Notes: generated by a model not told the origin, from the letters alone. DNA of 64,000 nt from Phytophthora hibernalis (GCA_012656075.1 JAAKBF010000045.1:310001-374000); one strand, 5' to 3'; shown: positions 20,191 to 33,495, numbered from the stretch's first letter. Numbers and translations: made by a program.

Positions 20191-20630
20191 ACTCTTTGAT
20201 CGACTCACCTCCTCTTGCAACGCTACGGACGGTTACAGACACCGCCCAGTTATGCTCTCGGACGCTTGCAAACTCTACTAATCGTTATTGCCCACGAGGA
20301 CACTGCTGCAGGTCAGCCGGCCGACCGCGGGCTAGTTTGCTCTTGCTCAGTCACTTGTTCCAAAATTGGCTGCCAACAATGCGGCCTAGTTGACGGAGTA
20401 GACCACCGCCCACTCAGTAGACGCCAGAGTGGCTCGCAGCACGCGAAGCGGTGTTTGTATTGACTGTGCGCGTAGCGTGGTAGGTCGTGTAGAGAAGAAA
20501 GGACGCCATGAGTGAGGCCCGGGGTGGTATTTAGCCGTAGCGGCGCGTGTGGAGTGCCCTGATGGCTCTGTTCGCTGCAGGGGGCGCAGAAAGCGGTCCG
20601 AAAAATGGAGGGTACGTTATCCATCTTGCT

Positions 20631-20702
20631 GGGCGCATAGCGCAGTGGTAGCGCGTCCGCTTTGCAAGCGGAAGGCCCCGGGTTCAATCCCCGGTGTGTC
20701 CA
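20631..20702 (+). tRNA. tRNA-Ala(UGC), array copy 21
   Basis: Canonical copy. Confidence 0.96.
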
Positions 20703-21142
20703 ACTCTTTGATCGACTCACCTCCTCTTGCAACGCTACGGACGGTTACAGACACCGCCCAGTTATGCTCTCGGACGCTTGCAAACTCTACTAATCGTTAT
20801 TGCCCACGAGGACACTGCTGCAGGTCAGCCGGCCGACCGCGGGCTAGTTTGCTCTTGCTCAGTCACTTGTTCCAAAATTGGCTGCCAACAATGCGGCCTA
20901 GTTGACGGAGTAGACCACCGCCCACTCAGTAGACGCCAGAGTGGCTCGCAGCACGCGAAGCGGTGTTTGTATTGACTGTGCGCGTAGCGTGGTAGGTCGT
21001 GTAGAGAAGAAAGGACGCCATGAGTGAGGCCCGGGGTGGTATTTAGCCGTAGCGGCGCGTGTGGAGTGCCCTGATGGCTCTGTTCGCTGCAGGGGGCGCA
21101 GAAAGCGGTCCGAAAAATGGAGGGTACGTTATCCATCTTGCT

Positions 21143-21214
21143 GGGCGCATAGCGCAGTGGTAGCGCGTCCGCTTTGCAAGCGGAAGGCCCCGGGTTCAAT
21201 CCCCGGTGTGTCCA
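21143..21214 (+). tRNA. tRNA-Ala(UGC), array copy 22
   Basis: Canonical copy. Confidence 0.96.
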
Positions 21215-21654
21215 ACTCTTTGATCGACTCACCTCCTCTTGCAACGCTACGGACGGTTACAGACACCGCCCAGTTATGCTCTCGGACGCTTGCAAACTCT
21301 ACTAATCGTTATTGCCCACGAGGACACTGCTGCAGGTCAGCCGGCCGACCGCGGGCTAGTTTGCTCTTGCTCAGTCACTTGTTCCAAAATTGGCTGCCAA
21401 CAATGCGGCCTAGTTGACGGAGTAGACCACCGCCCACTCAGTAGACGCCAGAGTGGCTCGCAGCACGCGAAGCGGTGTTTGTATTGACTGTGCGCGTAGC
21501 GTGGTAGGTCGTGTAGAGAAGAAAGGACGCCATGAGTGAGGCCCGGGGTGGTATTTAGCCGTAGCGGCGCGTGTGGAGTGCCCTGATGGCTCTGTTCGCT
21601 GCAGGGGGCGCAGAAAGCGGTCCGAAAAATGGAGGGTACGTTATCCATCTTGCT

Positions 21655-21726
21655 GGGCGCATAGCGCAGTGGTAGCGCGTCCGCTTTGCAAGCGGAAGGC
21701 CCCGGGTTCAATCCCCGGTGTGTCCA
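21655..21726 (+). tRNA. tRNA-Ala(UGC), array copy 23
   Basis: Canonical copy. Confidence 0.96.
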
Positions 21727-22166
21727 ACTCTTTGATCGACTCACCTCCTCTTGCAACGCTACGGACGGTTACAGACACCGCCCAGTTATGCTCTCGGACG
21801 CTTGCAAACTCTACTAATCGTTATTGCCCACGAGGACACTGCTGCAGGTCAGCCGGCCGACCGCGGGCTAGTTTGCTCTTGCTCAGTCACTTGTTCCAAA
21901 ATTGGCTGCCAACAATGCGGCCTAGTTGACGGAGTAGACCACCGCCCACTCAGTAGACGCCAGAGTGGCTCGCAGCACGCGAAGCGGTGTTTGTATTGAC
22001 TGTGCGCGTAGCGTGGTAGGTCGTGTAGAGAAGAAAGGACGCCATGAGTGAGGCCCGGGGTGGTATTTAGCCGTAGCGGCGCGTGTGGAGTGCCCTGATG
22101 GCTCTGTTCGCTGCAGGGGGCGCAGAAAGCGGTCCGAAAAATGGAGGGTACGTTATCCATCTTGCT

Positions 22167-22238
22167 GGGCGCATAGCGCAGTGGTAGCGCGTCCGCTTTG
22201 CAAGCGGAAGGCCCCGGGTTCAATCCCCGGTGTGTCCA
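22167..22238 (+). tRNA. tRNA-Ala(UGC), array copy 24
   Basis: Canonical copy. Confidence 0.96.
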
Positions 22239-22678
22239 ACTCTTTGATCGACTCACCTCCTCTTGCAACGCTACGGACGGTTACAGACACCGCCCAGTTA
22301 TGCTCTCGGACGCTTGCAAACTCTACTAATCGTTATTGCCCACGAGGACACTGCTGCAGGTCAGCCGGCCGACCGCGGGCTAGTTTGCTCTTGCTCAGTC
22401 ACTTGTTCCAAAATTGGCTGCCAACAATGCGGCCTAGTTGACGGAGTAGACCACCGCCCACTCAGTAGACGCCAGAGTGGCTCGCAGCACGCGAAGCGGT
22501 GTTTGTATTGACTGTGCGCGTAGCGTGGTAGGTCGTGTAGAGAAGAAAGGACGCCATGAGTGAGGCCCGGGGTGGTATTTAGCCGTAGCGGCGCGTGTGG
22601 AGTGCCCTGATGGCTCTGTTCGCTGCAGGGGGCGCAGAAAGCGGTCCGAAAAATGGAGGGTACGTTATCCATCTTGCT

Positions 22679-22750
22679 GGGCGCATAGCGCAGTGGTAGC
22701 GCGTCCGCTTTGCAAGCGGAAGGCCCCGGGTTCAATCCCCGGTGTGTCCA
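22679..22750 (+). tRNA. tRNA-Ala(UGC), array copy 25
   Basis: Canonical copy. Confidence 0.96.
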
Positions 22751-23190
22751 ACTCTTTGATCGACTCACCTCCTCTTGCAACGCTACGGACGGTTACAGAC
22801 ACCGCCCAGTTATGCTCTCGGACGCTTGCAAACTCTACTAATCGTTATTGCCCACGAGGACACTGCTGCAGGTCAGCCGGCCGACCGCGGGCTAGTTTGC
22901 TCTTGCTCAGTCACTTGTTCCAAAATTGGCTGCCAACAATGCGGCCTAGTTGACGGAGTAGACCACCGCCCACTCAGTAGACGCCAGAGTGGCTCGCAGC
23001 ACGCGAAGCGGTGTTTGTATTGACTGTGCGCGTAGCGTGGTAGGTCGTGTAGAGAAGAAAGGACGCCATGAGTGAGGCCCGGGGTGGTATTTAGCCGTAG
23101 CGGCGCGTGTGGAGTGCCCTGATGGCTCTGTTCGCTGCAGGGGGCGCAGAAAGCGGTCCGAAAAATGGAGGGTACGTTATCCATCTTGCT

Positions 23191-23262
23191 GGGCGCATAG
23201 CGCAGTGGTAGCGCGTCCGCTTTGCAAGCGGAAGGCCCCGGGTTCAATCCCCGGTGTGTCCA
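23191..23262 (+). tRNA. tRNA-Ala(UGC), array copy 26
   Basis: Canonical copy. Confidence 0.96.
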
Positions 23263-23702
23263 ACTCTTTGATCGACTCACCTCCTCTTGCAACGCTACGG
23301 ACGGTTACAGACACCGCCCAGTTATGCTCTCGGACGCTTGCAAACTCTACTAATCGTTATTGCCCACGAGGACACTGCTGCAGGTCAGCCGGCCGACCGC
23401 GGGCTAGTTTGCTCTTGCTCAGTCACTTGTTCCAAAATTGGCTGCCAACAATGCGGCCTAGTTGACGGAGTAGACCACCGCCCACTCAGTAGACGCCAGA
23501 GTGGCTCGCAGCACGCGAAGCGGTGTTTGTATTGACTGTGCGCGTAGCGTGGTAGGTCGTGTAGAGAAGAAAGGACGCCATGAGTGAGGCCCGGGGTGGT
23601 ATTTAGCCGTAGCGGCGCGTGTGGAGTGCCCTGATGGCTCTGTTCGCTGCAGGGGGCGCAGAAAGCGGTCCGAAAAAGGGAGGGTACGTTATCCATCTTG
23701 CT

Positions 23703-23774
23703 GGGCGCATAGCGCAGTGGTAGCGCGTCCGCTTTGCAAGCGGAAGGCCCCGGGTTCAATCCCCGGTGTGTCCA
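23703..23774 (+). tRNA. tRNA-Ala(UGC), array copy 27
   Basis: Canonical copy; upstream variant GAAAAAGGGAGG. Confidence 0.96.
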
Positions 23775-24213
23775 ACTCTTTGATCGACTCACCTCCTCTT
23801 GCAACGCTACGGACGGTTACAGACACCGCCCAGTTATGCTCTCGGACGCTTGCAAACTCTACTAATCGTTATTGCCCACGAGGACACTGCTGCAGGTCAG
23901 CCGGCCGACCGCGGGCTAGTTTGCTCTTGCTCAGTCACTTGTTCCAAAATTGGCTGCCAACAATGCGGCCTAGTTGACGGAGTAGACCACCGCCCACTCA
24001 GTAGACGCCAGAGTGGCTCGCAGCACGCGAAGCGGTGTTTGTATTGACTGTGCGCGTAGCGTGGTAGGTCGTGTAGAGAAGAAAGGACGCCATGAGTGAG
24101 GCCCGGGGTGGTATTTAGCCGTAGCGGCGCGTGTGGAGTGCCCTGATGGCTCTGTTCGCTGCAGGGGGCGCAGAAAGCGGTCCGAAAAAGGAGGGTACGT
24201 TATCCATCTTGCT

Positions 24214-24285
24214 GGGCGCATAGCGCAGTGGTAGCGCGTCCGCTTTGCAAGCGGAAGGCCCCGGGTTCAATCCCCGGTGTGTCCA
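24214..24285 (+). tRNA. tRNA-Ala(UGC), array copy 28
   Basis: Canonical copy. Confidence 0.96.
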
Positions 24286-24725
24286 ACTCTTTGATCGACT
24301 CACCTCCTCTTGCAACGCTACGGACGGTTACAGACACCGCCCAGTTATGCTCTCGGACGCTTGCAAACTCTACTAATCGTTATTGCCCACGAGGACACTG
24401 CTGCAGGTCAGCCGGCCGACCGCGGGCTAGTTTGCTCTTGCTCAGTCACTTGTTCCAAAATTGGCTGCCAACAATGCGGCCTAGTTGACGGAGTAGACCA
24501 CCGCCCACTCAGTAGACGCCAGAGTGGCTCGCAGCACGCGAAGCGGTGTTTGTATTGACTGTGCGCGTAGCGTGGTAGGTCGTGTAGAGAAGAAAGGACG
24601 CCATGAGTGAGGCCCGGGGTGGTATTTAGCCGTAGCGGCGCGTGTGGAGTGCCCTGATGGCTCTGTTCGCTGCAGGGGGCGCAGAAAGCGGTCCGAAAAA
24701 TGGAGGGTACGTTATCCATCTTGCT

Positions 24726-24797
24726 GGGCGCATAGCGCAGTGGTAGCGCGTCCGCTTTGCAAGCGGAAGGCCCCGGGTTCAATCCCCGGTGTGTCCA
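24726..24797 (+). tRNA. tRNA-Ala(UGC), array copy 29
   Basis: Canonical copy. Confidence 0.96.
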
Positions 24798-25236
24798 ACT
24801 CTTTGATCGACTCACCTCCTCTTGCAACGCTACGGACGGTTACAGACACCGCCCAGTTATGCTCTCGGACGCTTGCAAACTCTACTAATCGTTATTGCCC
24901 ACGAGGACACTGCTGCAGGTCAGCCGGCCGACCGCGGGCTAGTTTGCTCTTGCTCAGTCACTTGTTCCAAAATTGGCTGCCAACAATGCGGCCTAGTTGA
25001 CGGAGTAGACCACCGCCCACTCAGTAGACGCCAGAGTGGCTCGCAGCACGCGAAGCGGTGTTTGTATTGACTGTGCGCGTAGCGTGGTAGGTCGTGTAGA
25101 GAAGAAAGGACGCCATGAGTGAGGCCCGGGGTGGTATTTAGCCGTAGCGGCGCGTGTGGAGTGCCCTGATGGCTCTGTTCGCTGCAGGGGCGCAGAAAGC
25201 GGTCCGAAAAATGGAGGGTACGTTATCCATCTTGCT

Positions 25237-25308
25237 GGGCGCATAGCGCAGTGGTAGCGCGTCCGCTTTGCAAGCGGAAGGCCCCGGGTTCAATCCCCGG
25301 TGTGTCCA
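25237..25308 (+). tRNA. tRNA-Ala(UGC), array copy 30
   Basis: Canonical copy. Confidence 0.96.
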
Positions 25309-25747
25309 ACTCTTTGATCGACTCACCTCCTCTTGCAACGCTACGGACGGTTACAGACACCGCCCAGTTATGCTCTCGGACGCTTGCAAACTCTACTAAT
25401 CGTTATTGCCCACGAGGACACTGCTGCAGGTCAGCCGGCCGACCGCGGGCTAGTTTGCTCTTGCTCAGTCACTTGTTCCAAAATTGGCTGCCAACAATGC
25501 GGCCTAGTTGACGGAGTAGACCACCGCCCACTCAGTAGACGCCAGAGTGGCTCGCAGCACGCGAAGCGGTGTTTGTATTGACTGTGCGCGTAGCGTGGTA
25601 GGTCGTGTAGAGAAGAAAGGACGCCATGAGTGAGGCCCGGGGTGGTATTTAGCCGTAGCGGCGCGTGTGGAGTGCCCTGATGGCTCTGTTCGCTGCAGGG
25701 GCGCAGAAAGCGGTCCGAAAAATGGAGGGTACGTTATCCATCTTGCT

Positions 25748-25819
25748 GGGCGCATAGCGCAGTGGTAGCGCGTCCGCTTTGCAAGCGGAAGGCCCCGGGT
25801 TCAATCCCCGGTGTGTCCA
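25748..25819 (+). tRNA. tRNA-Ala(UGC), array copy 31
   Basis: Canonical copy. Confidence 0.96.
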
Positions 25820-26259
25820 ACTCTTTGATCGACTCACCTCCTCTTGCAACGCTACGGACGGTTACAGACACCGCCCAGTTATGCTCTCGGACGCTTGCAA
25901 ACTCTACTAATCGTTATTGCCCACGAGGACACTGCTGCAGGTCAGCCGGCCGACCGCGGGCTAGTTTGCTCTTGCTCAGTCACTTGTTCCAAAATTGGCT
26001 GCCAACAATGCGGCCTAGTTGACGGAGTAGACCACCGCCCACTCAGTAGACGCCAGAGTGGCTCGCAGCACGCGAAGCGGTGTTTGTATTGACTGTGCGC
26101 GTAGCGTGGTAGGTCGTGTAGAGAAGAAAGGACGCCATGAGTGAGGCCCGGGGTGGTATTTAGCCGTAGCGGCGCGTGTGGAGTGCCCTGATGGCTCTGT
26201 TCGCTGCAGGGGGCGCAGAAAGCGGTCCGAAAAAGGGAGGGTACGTTATCCATCTTGCT

Positions 26260-26331
26260 GGGCGCATAGCGCAGTGGTAGCGCGTCCGCTTTGCAAGCGG
26301 AAGGCCCCGGGTTCAATCCCCGGTGTGTCCA
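26260..26331 (+). tRNA. tRNA-Ala(UGC), array copy 32
   Basis: Canonical copy; upstream variant GAAAAAGGGAGG. Confidence 0.96.
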
Positions 26332-26769
26332 ACTCTTTGATCGACTCACCTCCTCTTGCAACGCTACGGACGGTTACAGACACCGCCCAGTTATGCTCTC
26401 GGACGCTTGCAAACTCTACTAATCGTTATTGCCCACGAGGACACTGCTGCAGGTCAGCCGGCCGACCGCGGGCTAGTTTGCTCTTGCTCAGTCACTTGTT
26501 CCAAAATTGGCTGCCAACAATGCGGCCTAGTTGACGGAGTAGACCACCGCCCACTCAGTAGACGCCAGAGTGGCTCGCAGCACGCGAAGCGGTGTTTGTA
26601 TTGACTGTGCGCGTAGCGTGGTAGGTCGTGTAGAGAAGAAAGGACGCCATGAGTGAGGCCCGGGGTGGTATTTAGCCGTAGCGGCGCGTGTGGAGTGCCC
26701 TGATGGCTCTGTTCGCTGCAGGGGCGCAGAAAGCGGTCCGAAAAAGGAGGGTACGTTATCCATCTTGCT

Positions 26770-26841
26770 GGGCGCATAGCGCAGTGGTAGCGCGTCCGCT
26801 TTGCAAGCGGAAGGCCCCGGGTTCAATCCCCGGTGTGTCCA
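26770..26841 (+). tRNA. tRNA-Ala(UGC), array copy 33
   Basis: Canonical copy. Confidence 0.96.
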
Positions 26842-27281
26842 ACTCTTTGATCGACTCACCTCCTCTTGCAACGCTACGGACGGTTACAGACACCGCCCAG
26901 TTATGCTCTCGGACGCTTGCAAACTCTACTAATCGTTATTGCCCACGAGGACACTGCTGCAGGTCAGCCGGCCGACCGCGGGCTAGTTTGCTCTTGCTCA
27001 GTCACTTGTTCCAAAATTGGCTGCCAACAATGCGGCCTAGTTGACGGAGTAGACCACCGCCCACTCAGTAGACGCCAGAGTGGCTCGCAGCACGCGAAGC
27101 GGTGTTTGTATTGACTGTGCGCGTAGCGTGGTAGGTCGTGTAGAGAAGAAAGGACGCCATGAGTGAGGCCCGGGGTGGTATTTAGCCGTAGCGGCGCGTG
27201 TGGAGTGCCCTGATGGCTCTGTTCGCTGCAGGGGGCGCAGAAAGCGGTCCGAAAAATGGAGGGTACGTTATCCATCTTGCT

Positions 27282-27353
27282 GGGCGCATAGCGCAGTGGT
27301 AGCGCGTCCGCTTTGCAAGCGGAAGGCCCCGGGTTCAATCCCCGGTGTGTCCA
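27282..27353 (+). tRNA. tRNA-Ala(UGC), array copy 34
   Basis: Canonical copy. Confidence 0.96.
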
Positions 27354-27793
27354 ACTCTTTGATCGACTCACCTCCTCTTGCAACGCTACGGACGGTTACA
27401 GACACCGCCCAGTTATGCTCTCGGACGCTTGCAAACTCTACTAATCGTTATTGCCCACGAGGACACTGCTGCAGGTCAGCCGGCCGACCGCGGGCTAGTT
27501 TGCTCTTGCTCAGTCACTTGTTCCAAAATTGGCTGCCAACAATGCGGCCTAGTTGACGGAGTAGACCACCGCCCACTCAGTAGACGCCAGAGTGGCTCGC
27601 AGCACGCGAAGCGGTGTTTGTATTGACTGTGCGCGTAGCGTGGTAGGTCGTGTAGAGAAGAAAGGACGCCATGAGTGAGGCCCGGGGTGGTATTTAGCCG
27701 TAGCGGCGCGTGTGGAGTGCCCTGATGGCTCTGTTCGCTGCAGGGGGCGCAGAAAGCGGTCCGAAAAATGGAGGGTACGTTATCCATCTTGCT

Positions 27794-27865
27794 GGGCGCA
27801 TAGCGCAGTGGTAGCGCGTCCGCTTTGCAAGCGGAAGGCCCCGGGTTCAATCCCCGGTGTGTCCA
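27794..27865 (+). tRNA. tRNA-Ala(UGC), array copy 35
   Basis: Canonical copy. Confidence 0.96.
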
Positions 27866-28305
27866 ACTCTTTGATCGACTCACCTCCTCTTGCAACGCTA
27901 CGGACGGTTACAGACACCGCCCAGTTATGCTCTCGGACGCTTGCAAACTCTACTAATCGTTATTGCCCACGAGGACACTGCTGCAGGTCAGCCGGCCGAC
28001 CGCGGGCTAGTTTGCTCTTGCTCAGTCACTTGTTCCAAAATTGGCTGCCAACAATGCGGCCTAGTTGACGGAGTAGACCACCGCCCACTCAGTAGACGCC
28101 AGAGTGGCTCGCAGCACGCGAAGCGGTGTTTGTATTGACTGTGCGCGTAGCGTGGTAGGTCGTGTAGAGAAGAAAGGACGCCATGAGTGAGGCCCGGGGT
28201 GGTATTTAGCCGTAGCGGCGCGTGTGGAGTGCCCTGATGGCTCTGTTCGCTGCAGGGGGCGCAGAAAGCGGTCCGAAAAATGGAGGGTACGTTATCCATC
28301 TTGCT

Positions 28306-28377
28306 GGGCGCATAGCGCAGTGGTAGCGCGTCCGCTTTGCAAGCGGAAGGCCCCGGGTTCAATCCCCGGTGTGTCCA
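28306..28377 (+). tRNA. tRNA-Ala(UGC), array copy 36
   Basis: Canonical copy. Confidence 0.96.
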
Positions 28378-28817
28378 ACTCTTTGATCGACTCACCTCCT
28401 CTTGCAACGCTACGGACGGTTACAGACACCGCCCAGTTATGCTCTCGGACGCTTGCAAACTCTACTAATCGTTATTGCCCACGAGGACACTGCTGCAGGT
28501 CAGCCGGCCGACCGCGGGCTAGTTTGCTCTTGCTCAGTCACTTGTTCCAAAATTGGCTGCCAACAATGCGGCCTAGTTGACGGAGTAGACCACCGCCCAC
28601 TCAGTAGACGCCAGAGTGGCTCGCAGCACGCGAAGCGGTGTTTGTATTGACTGTGCGCGTAGCGTGGTAGGTCGTGTAGAGAAGAAAGGACGCCATGAGT
28701 GAGGCCCGGGGTGGTATTTAGCCGTAGCGGCGCGTGTGGAGTGCCCTGATGGCTCTGTTCGCTGCAGGGGGCGCAGAAAGCGGTCCGAAAAATGGAGGGT
28801 ACGTTATCCATCTTGCT

Positions 28818-28889
28818 GGGCGCATAGCGCAGTGGTAGCGCGTCCGCTTTGCAAGCGGAAGGCCCCGGGTTCAATCCCCGGTGTGTCCA
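28818..28889 (+). tRNA. tRNA-Ala(UGC), array copy 37
   Basis: Canonical copy. Confidence 0.96.
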
Positions 28890-29329
28890 ACTCTTTGATC
28901 GACTCACCTCCTCTTGCAACGCTACGGACGGTTACAGACACCGCCCAGTTATGCTCTCGGACGCTTGCAAACTCTACTAATCGTTATTGCCCACGAGGAC
29001 ACTGCTGCAGGTCAGCCGGCCGACCGCGGGCTAGTTTGCTCTTGCTCAGTCACTTGTTCCAAAATTGGCTGCCAACAATGCGGCCTAGTTGACGGAGTAG
29101 ACCACCGCCCACTCAGTAGACGCCAGAGTGGCTCGCAGCACGCGAAGCGGTGTTTGTATTGACTGTGCGCGTAGCGTGGTAGGTCGTGTAGAGAAGAAAG
29201 GACGCCATGAGTGAGGCCCGGGGTGGTATTTAGCCGTAGCGGCGCGTGTGGAGTGCCCTGATGGCTCTGTTCGCTGCAGGGGGCGCAGAAAGCGGTCCGA
29301 AAAATGGAGGGTACGTTATCCATCTTGCT

Positions 29330-29401
29330 GGGCGCATAGCGCAGTGGTAGCGCGTCCGCTTTGCAAGCGGAAGGCCCCGGGTTCAATCCCCGGTGTGTCC
29401 A
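29330..29401 (+). tRNA. tRNA-Ala(UGC), array copy 38
   Basis: Canonical copy. Confidence 0.96.
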
Positions 29402-29841
29402 ACTCTTTGATCGACTCACCTCCTCTTGCAACGCTACGGACGGTTACAGACACCGCCCAGTTATGCTCTCGGACGCTTGCAAACTCTACTAATCGTTATT
29501 GCCCACGAGGACACTGCTGCAGGTCAGCCGGCCGACCGCGGGCTAGTTTGCTCTTGCTCAGTCACTTGTTCCAAAATTGGCTGCCAACAATGCGGCCTAG
29601 TTGACGGAGTAGACCACCGCCCACTCAGTAGACGCCAGAGTGGCTCGCAGCACGCGAAGCGGTGTTTGTATTGACTGTGCGCGTAGCGTGGTAGGTCGTG
29701 TAGAGAAGAAAGGACGCCATGAGTGAGGCCCGGGGTGGTATTTAGCCGTAGCGGCGCGTGTGGAGTGCCCTGATGGCTCTGTTCGCTGCAGGGGGCGCAG
29801 AAAGCGGTCCGAAAAATGGAGGGTACGTTATCCATCTTGCT

Positions 29842-29913
29842 GGGCGCATAGCGCAGTGGTAGCGCGTCCGCTTTGCAAGCGGAAGGCCCCGGGTTCAATC
29901 CCCGGTGTGTCCA
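29842..29913 (+). tRNA. tRNA-Ala(UGC), array copy 39
   Basis: Canonical copy. Confidence 0.96.
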
Positions 29914-30353
29914 ACTCTTTGATCGACTCACCTCCTCTTGCAACGCTACGGACGGTTACAGACACCGCCCAGTTATGCTCTCGGACGCTTGCAAACTCTA
30001 CTAATCGTTATTGCCCACGAGGACACTGCTGCAGGTCAGCCGGCCGACCGCGGGCTAGTTTGCTCTTGCTCAGTCACTTGTTCCAAAATTGGCTGCCAAC
30101 AATGCGGCCTAGTTGACGGAGTAGACCACCGCCCACTCAGTAGACGCCAGAGTGGCTCGCAGCACGCGAAGCGGTGTTTGTATTGACTGTGCGCGTAGCG
30201 TGGTAGGTCGTGTAGAGAAGAAAGGACGCCATGAGTGAGGCCCGGGGTGGTATTTAGCCGTAGCGGCGCGTGTGGAGTGCCCTGATGGCTCTGTTCGCTG
30301 CAGGGGGCGCAGAAAGCGGTCCGAAAAATGGAGGGTACGTTATCCATCTTGCT

Positions 30354-30425
30354 GGGCGCATAGCGCAGTGGTAGCGCGTCCGCTTTGCAAGCGGAAGGCC
30401 CCGGGTTCAATCCCCGGTGTGTCCA
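30354..30425 (+). tRNA. tRNA-Ala(UGC), array copy 40
   Basis: Canonical copy. Confidence 0.96.
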
Positions 30426-30864
30426 ACTCTTTGATCGACTCACCTCCTCTTGCAACGCTACGGACGGTTACAGACACCGCCCAGTTATGCTCTCGGACGC
30501 TTGCAAACTCTACTAATCGTTATTGCCCACGAGGACACTGCTGCAGGTCAGCCGGCCGACCGCGGGCTAGTTTGCTCTTGCTCAGTCACTTGTTCCAAAA
30601 TTGGCTGCCAACAATGCGGCCTAGTTGACGGAGTAGACCACCGCCCACTCAGTAGACGCCAGAGTGGCTCGCAGCACGCGAAGCGGTGTTTGTATTGACT
30701 GTGCGCGTAGCGTGGTAGGTCGTGTAGAGAAGAAAGGACGCCATGAGTGAGGCCCGGGGTGGTATTTAGCCGTAGCGGCGCGTGTGGAGTGCCCTGATGG
30801 CTCTGTTCGCTGCAGGGGCGCAGAAAGCGGTCCGAAAAATGGAGGGTACGTTATCCATCTTGCT

Positions 30865-30936
30865 GGGCGCATAGCGCAGTGGTAGCGCGTCCGCTTTGCA
30901 AGCGGAAGGCCCCGGGTTCAATCCCCGGTGTGTCCA
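30865..30936 (+). tRNA. tRNA-Ala(UGC), array copy 41
   Basis: Canonical copy. Confidence 0.96.
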
Positions 30937-31376
30937 ACTCTTTGATCGACTCACCTCCTCTTGCAACGCTACGGACGGTTACAGACACCGCCCAGTTATG
31001 CTCTCGGACGCTTGCAAACTCTACTAATCGTTATTGCCCACGAGGACACTGCTGCAGGTCAGCCGGCCGACCGCGGGCTAGTTTGCTCTTGCTCAGTCAC
31101 TTGTTCCAAAATTGGCTGCCAACAATGCGGCCTAGTTGACGGAGTAGACCACCGCCCACTCAGTAGACGCCAGAGTGGCTCGCAGCACGCGAAGCGGTGT
31201 TTGTATTGACTGTGCGCGTAGCGTGGTAGGTCGTGTAGAGAAGAAAGGACGCCATGAGTGAGGCCCGGGGTGGTATTTAGCCGTAGCGGCGCGTGTGGAG
31301 TGCCCTGATGGCTCTGTTCGCTGCAGGGGGCGCAGAAAGCGGTCCGAAAAATGGAGGGTACGTTATCCATCTTGCT

Positions 31377-31448
31377 GGGCGCATAGCGCAGTGGTAGCGC
31401 GTCCGCTTTGCAAGCGGAAGGCCCCGGGTTCAATCCCCGGTGTGTCCA
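31377..31448 (+). tRNA. tRNA-Ala(UGC), array copy 42
   Basis: Canonical copy. Confidence 0.96.
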
Positions 31449-31888
31449 ACTCTTTGATCGACTCACCTCCTCTTGCAACGCTACGGACGGTTACAGACAC
31501 CGCCCAGTTATGCTCTCGGACGCTTGCAAACTCTACTAATCGTTATTGCCCACGAGGACACTGCTGCAGGTCAGCCGGCCGACCGCGGGCTAGTTTGCTC
31601 TTGCTCAGTCACTTGTTCCAAAATTGGCTGCCAACAATGCGGCCTAGTTGACGGAGTAGACCACCGCCCACTCAGTAGACGCCAGAGTGGCTCGCAGCAC
31701 GCGAAGCGGTGTTTGTATTGACTGTGCGCGTAGCGTGGTAGGTCGTGTAGAGAAGAAAGGACGCCATGAGTGAGGCCCGGGGTGGTATTTAGCCGTAGCG
31801 GCGCGTGTGGAGTGCCCTGATGGCTCTGTTCGCTGCAGGGGGCGCAGAAAGCGGTCCGAAAAATGGAGGGTACGTTATCCATCTTGCT

Positions 31889-31960
31889 GGGCGCATAGCG
31901 CAGTGGTAGCGCGTCCGCTTTGCAAGCGGAAGGCCCCGGGTTCAATCCCCGGTGTGTCCA
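31889..31960 (+). tRNA. tRNA-Ala(UGC), array copy 43
   Basis: Canonical copy. Confidence 0.96.
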
Positions 31961-32399
31961 ACTCTTTGATCGACTCACCTCCTCTTGCAACGCTACGGAC
32001 GGTTACAGACACCGCCCAGTTATGCTCTCGGACGCTTGCAAACTCTACTAATCGTTATTGCCCACGAGGACACTGCTGCAGGTCAGCCGGCCGACCGCGG
32101 GCTAGTTTGCTCTTGCTCAGTCACTTGTTCCAAAATTGGCTGCCAACAATGCGGCCTAGTTGACGGAGTAGACCACCGCCCACTCAGTAGACGCCAGAGT
32201 GGCTCGCAGCACGCGAAGCGGTGTTTGTATTGACTGTGCGCGTAGCGTGGTAGGTCGTGTAGAGAAGAAAGGACGCCATGAGTGAGGCCCGGGGTGGTAT
32301 TTAGCCGTAGCGGCGCGTGTGGAGTGCCCTGATGGCTCTGTTCGCTGCAGGGGCGCAGAAAGCGGTCCGAAAAATGGAGGGTACGTTATCCATCTTGCT

Positions 32400-32471
32400 G
32401 GGCGCATAGCGCAGTGGTAGCGCGTCCGCTTTGCAAGCGGAAGGCCCCGGGTTCAATCCCCGGTGTGTCCA
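32400..32471 (+). tRNA. tRNA-Ala(UGC), array copy 44
   Basis: Canonical copy. Confidence 0.96.
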
Positions 32472-32911
32472 ACTCTTTGATCGACTCACCTCCTCTTGCA
32501 ACGCTACGGACGGTTACAGACACCGCCCAGTTATGCTCTCGGACGCTTGCAAACTCTACTAATCGTTATTGCCCACGAGGACACTGCTGCAGGTCAGCCG
32601 GCCGACCGCGGGCTAGTTTGCTCTTGCTCAGTCACTTGTTCCAAAATTGGCTGCCAACAATGCGGCCTAGTTGACGGAGTAGACCACCGCCCACTCAGTA
32701 GACGCCAGAGTGGCTCGCAGCACGCGAAGCGGTGTTTGTATTGACTGTGCGCGTAGCGTGGTAGGTCGTGTAGAGAAGAAAGGACGCCATGAGTGAGGCC
32801 CGGGGTGGTATTTAGCCGTAGCGGCGCGTGTGGAGTGCCCTGATGGCTCTGTTCGCTGCAGGGGGCGCAGAAAGCGGTCCGAAAAATGGAGGGTACGTTA
32901 TCCATCTTGCT

Positions 32912-32983
32912 GGGCGCATAGCGCAGTGGTAGCGCGTCCGCTTTGCAAGCGGAAGGCCCCGGGTTCAATCCCCGGTGTGTCCA
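32912..32983 (+). tRNA. tRNA-Ala(UGC), array copy 45
   Basis: Canonical copy. Confidence 0.96.
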
Positions 32984-33423
32984 ACTCTTTGATCGACTCA
33001 CCTCCTCTTGCAACGCTACGGACGGTTACAGACACCGCCCAGTTATGCTCTCGGACGCTTGCAAACTCTACTAATCGTTATTGCCCACGAGGACACTGCT
33101 GCAGGTCAGCCGGCCGACCGCGGGCTAGTTTGCTCTTGCTCAGTCACTTGTTCCAAAATTGGCTGCCAACAATGCGGCCTAGTTGACGGAGTAGACCACC
33201 GCCCACTCAGTAGACGCCAGAGTGGCTCGCAGCACGCGAAGCGGTGTTTGTATTGACTGTGCGCGTAGCGTGGTAGGTCGTGTAGAGAAGAAAGGACGCC
33301 ATGAGTGAGGCCCGGGGTGGTATTTAGCCGTAGCGGCGCGTGTGGAGTGCCCTGATGGCTCTGTTCGCTGCAGGGGGCGCAGAAAGCGGTCCGAAAAATG
33401 GAGGGTACGTTATCCATCTTGCT

Positions 33424-33495
33424 GGGCGCATAGCGCAGTGGTAGCGCGTCCGCTTTGCAAGCGGAAGGCCCCGGGTTCAATCCCCGGTGTGTCCA
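33424..33495 (+). tRNA. tRNA-Ala(UGC), array copy 46
   Basis: Canonical copy. Confidence 0.96.
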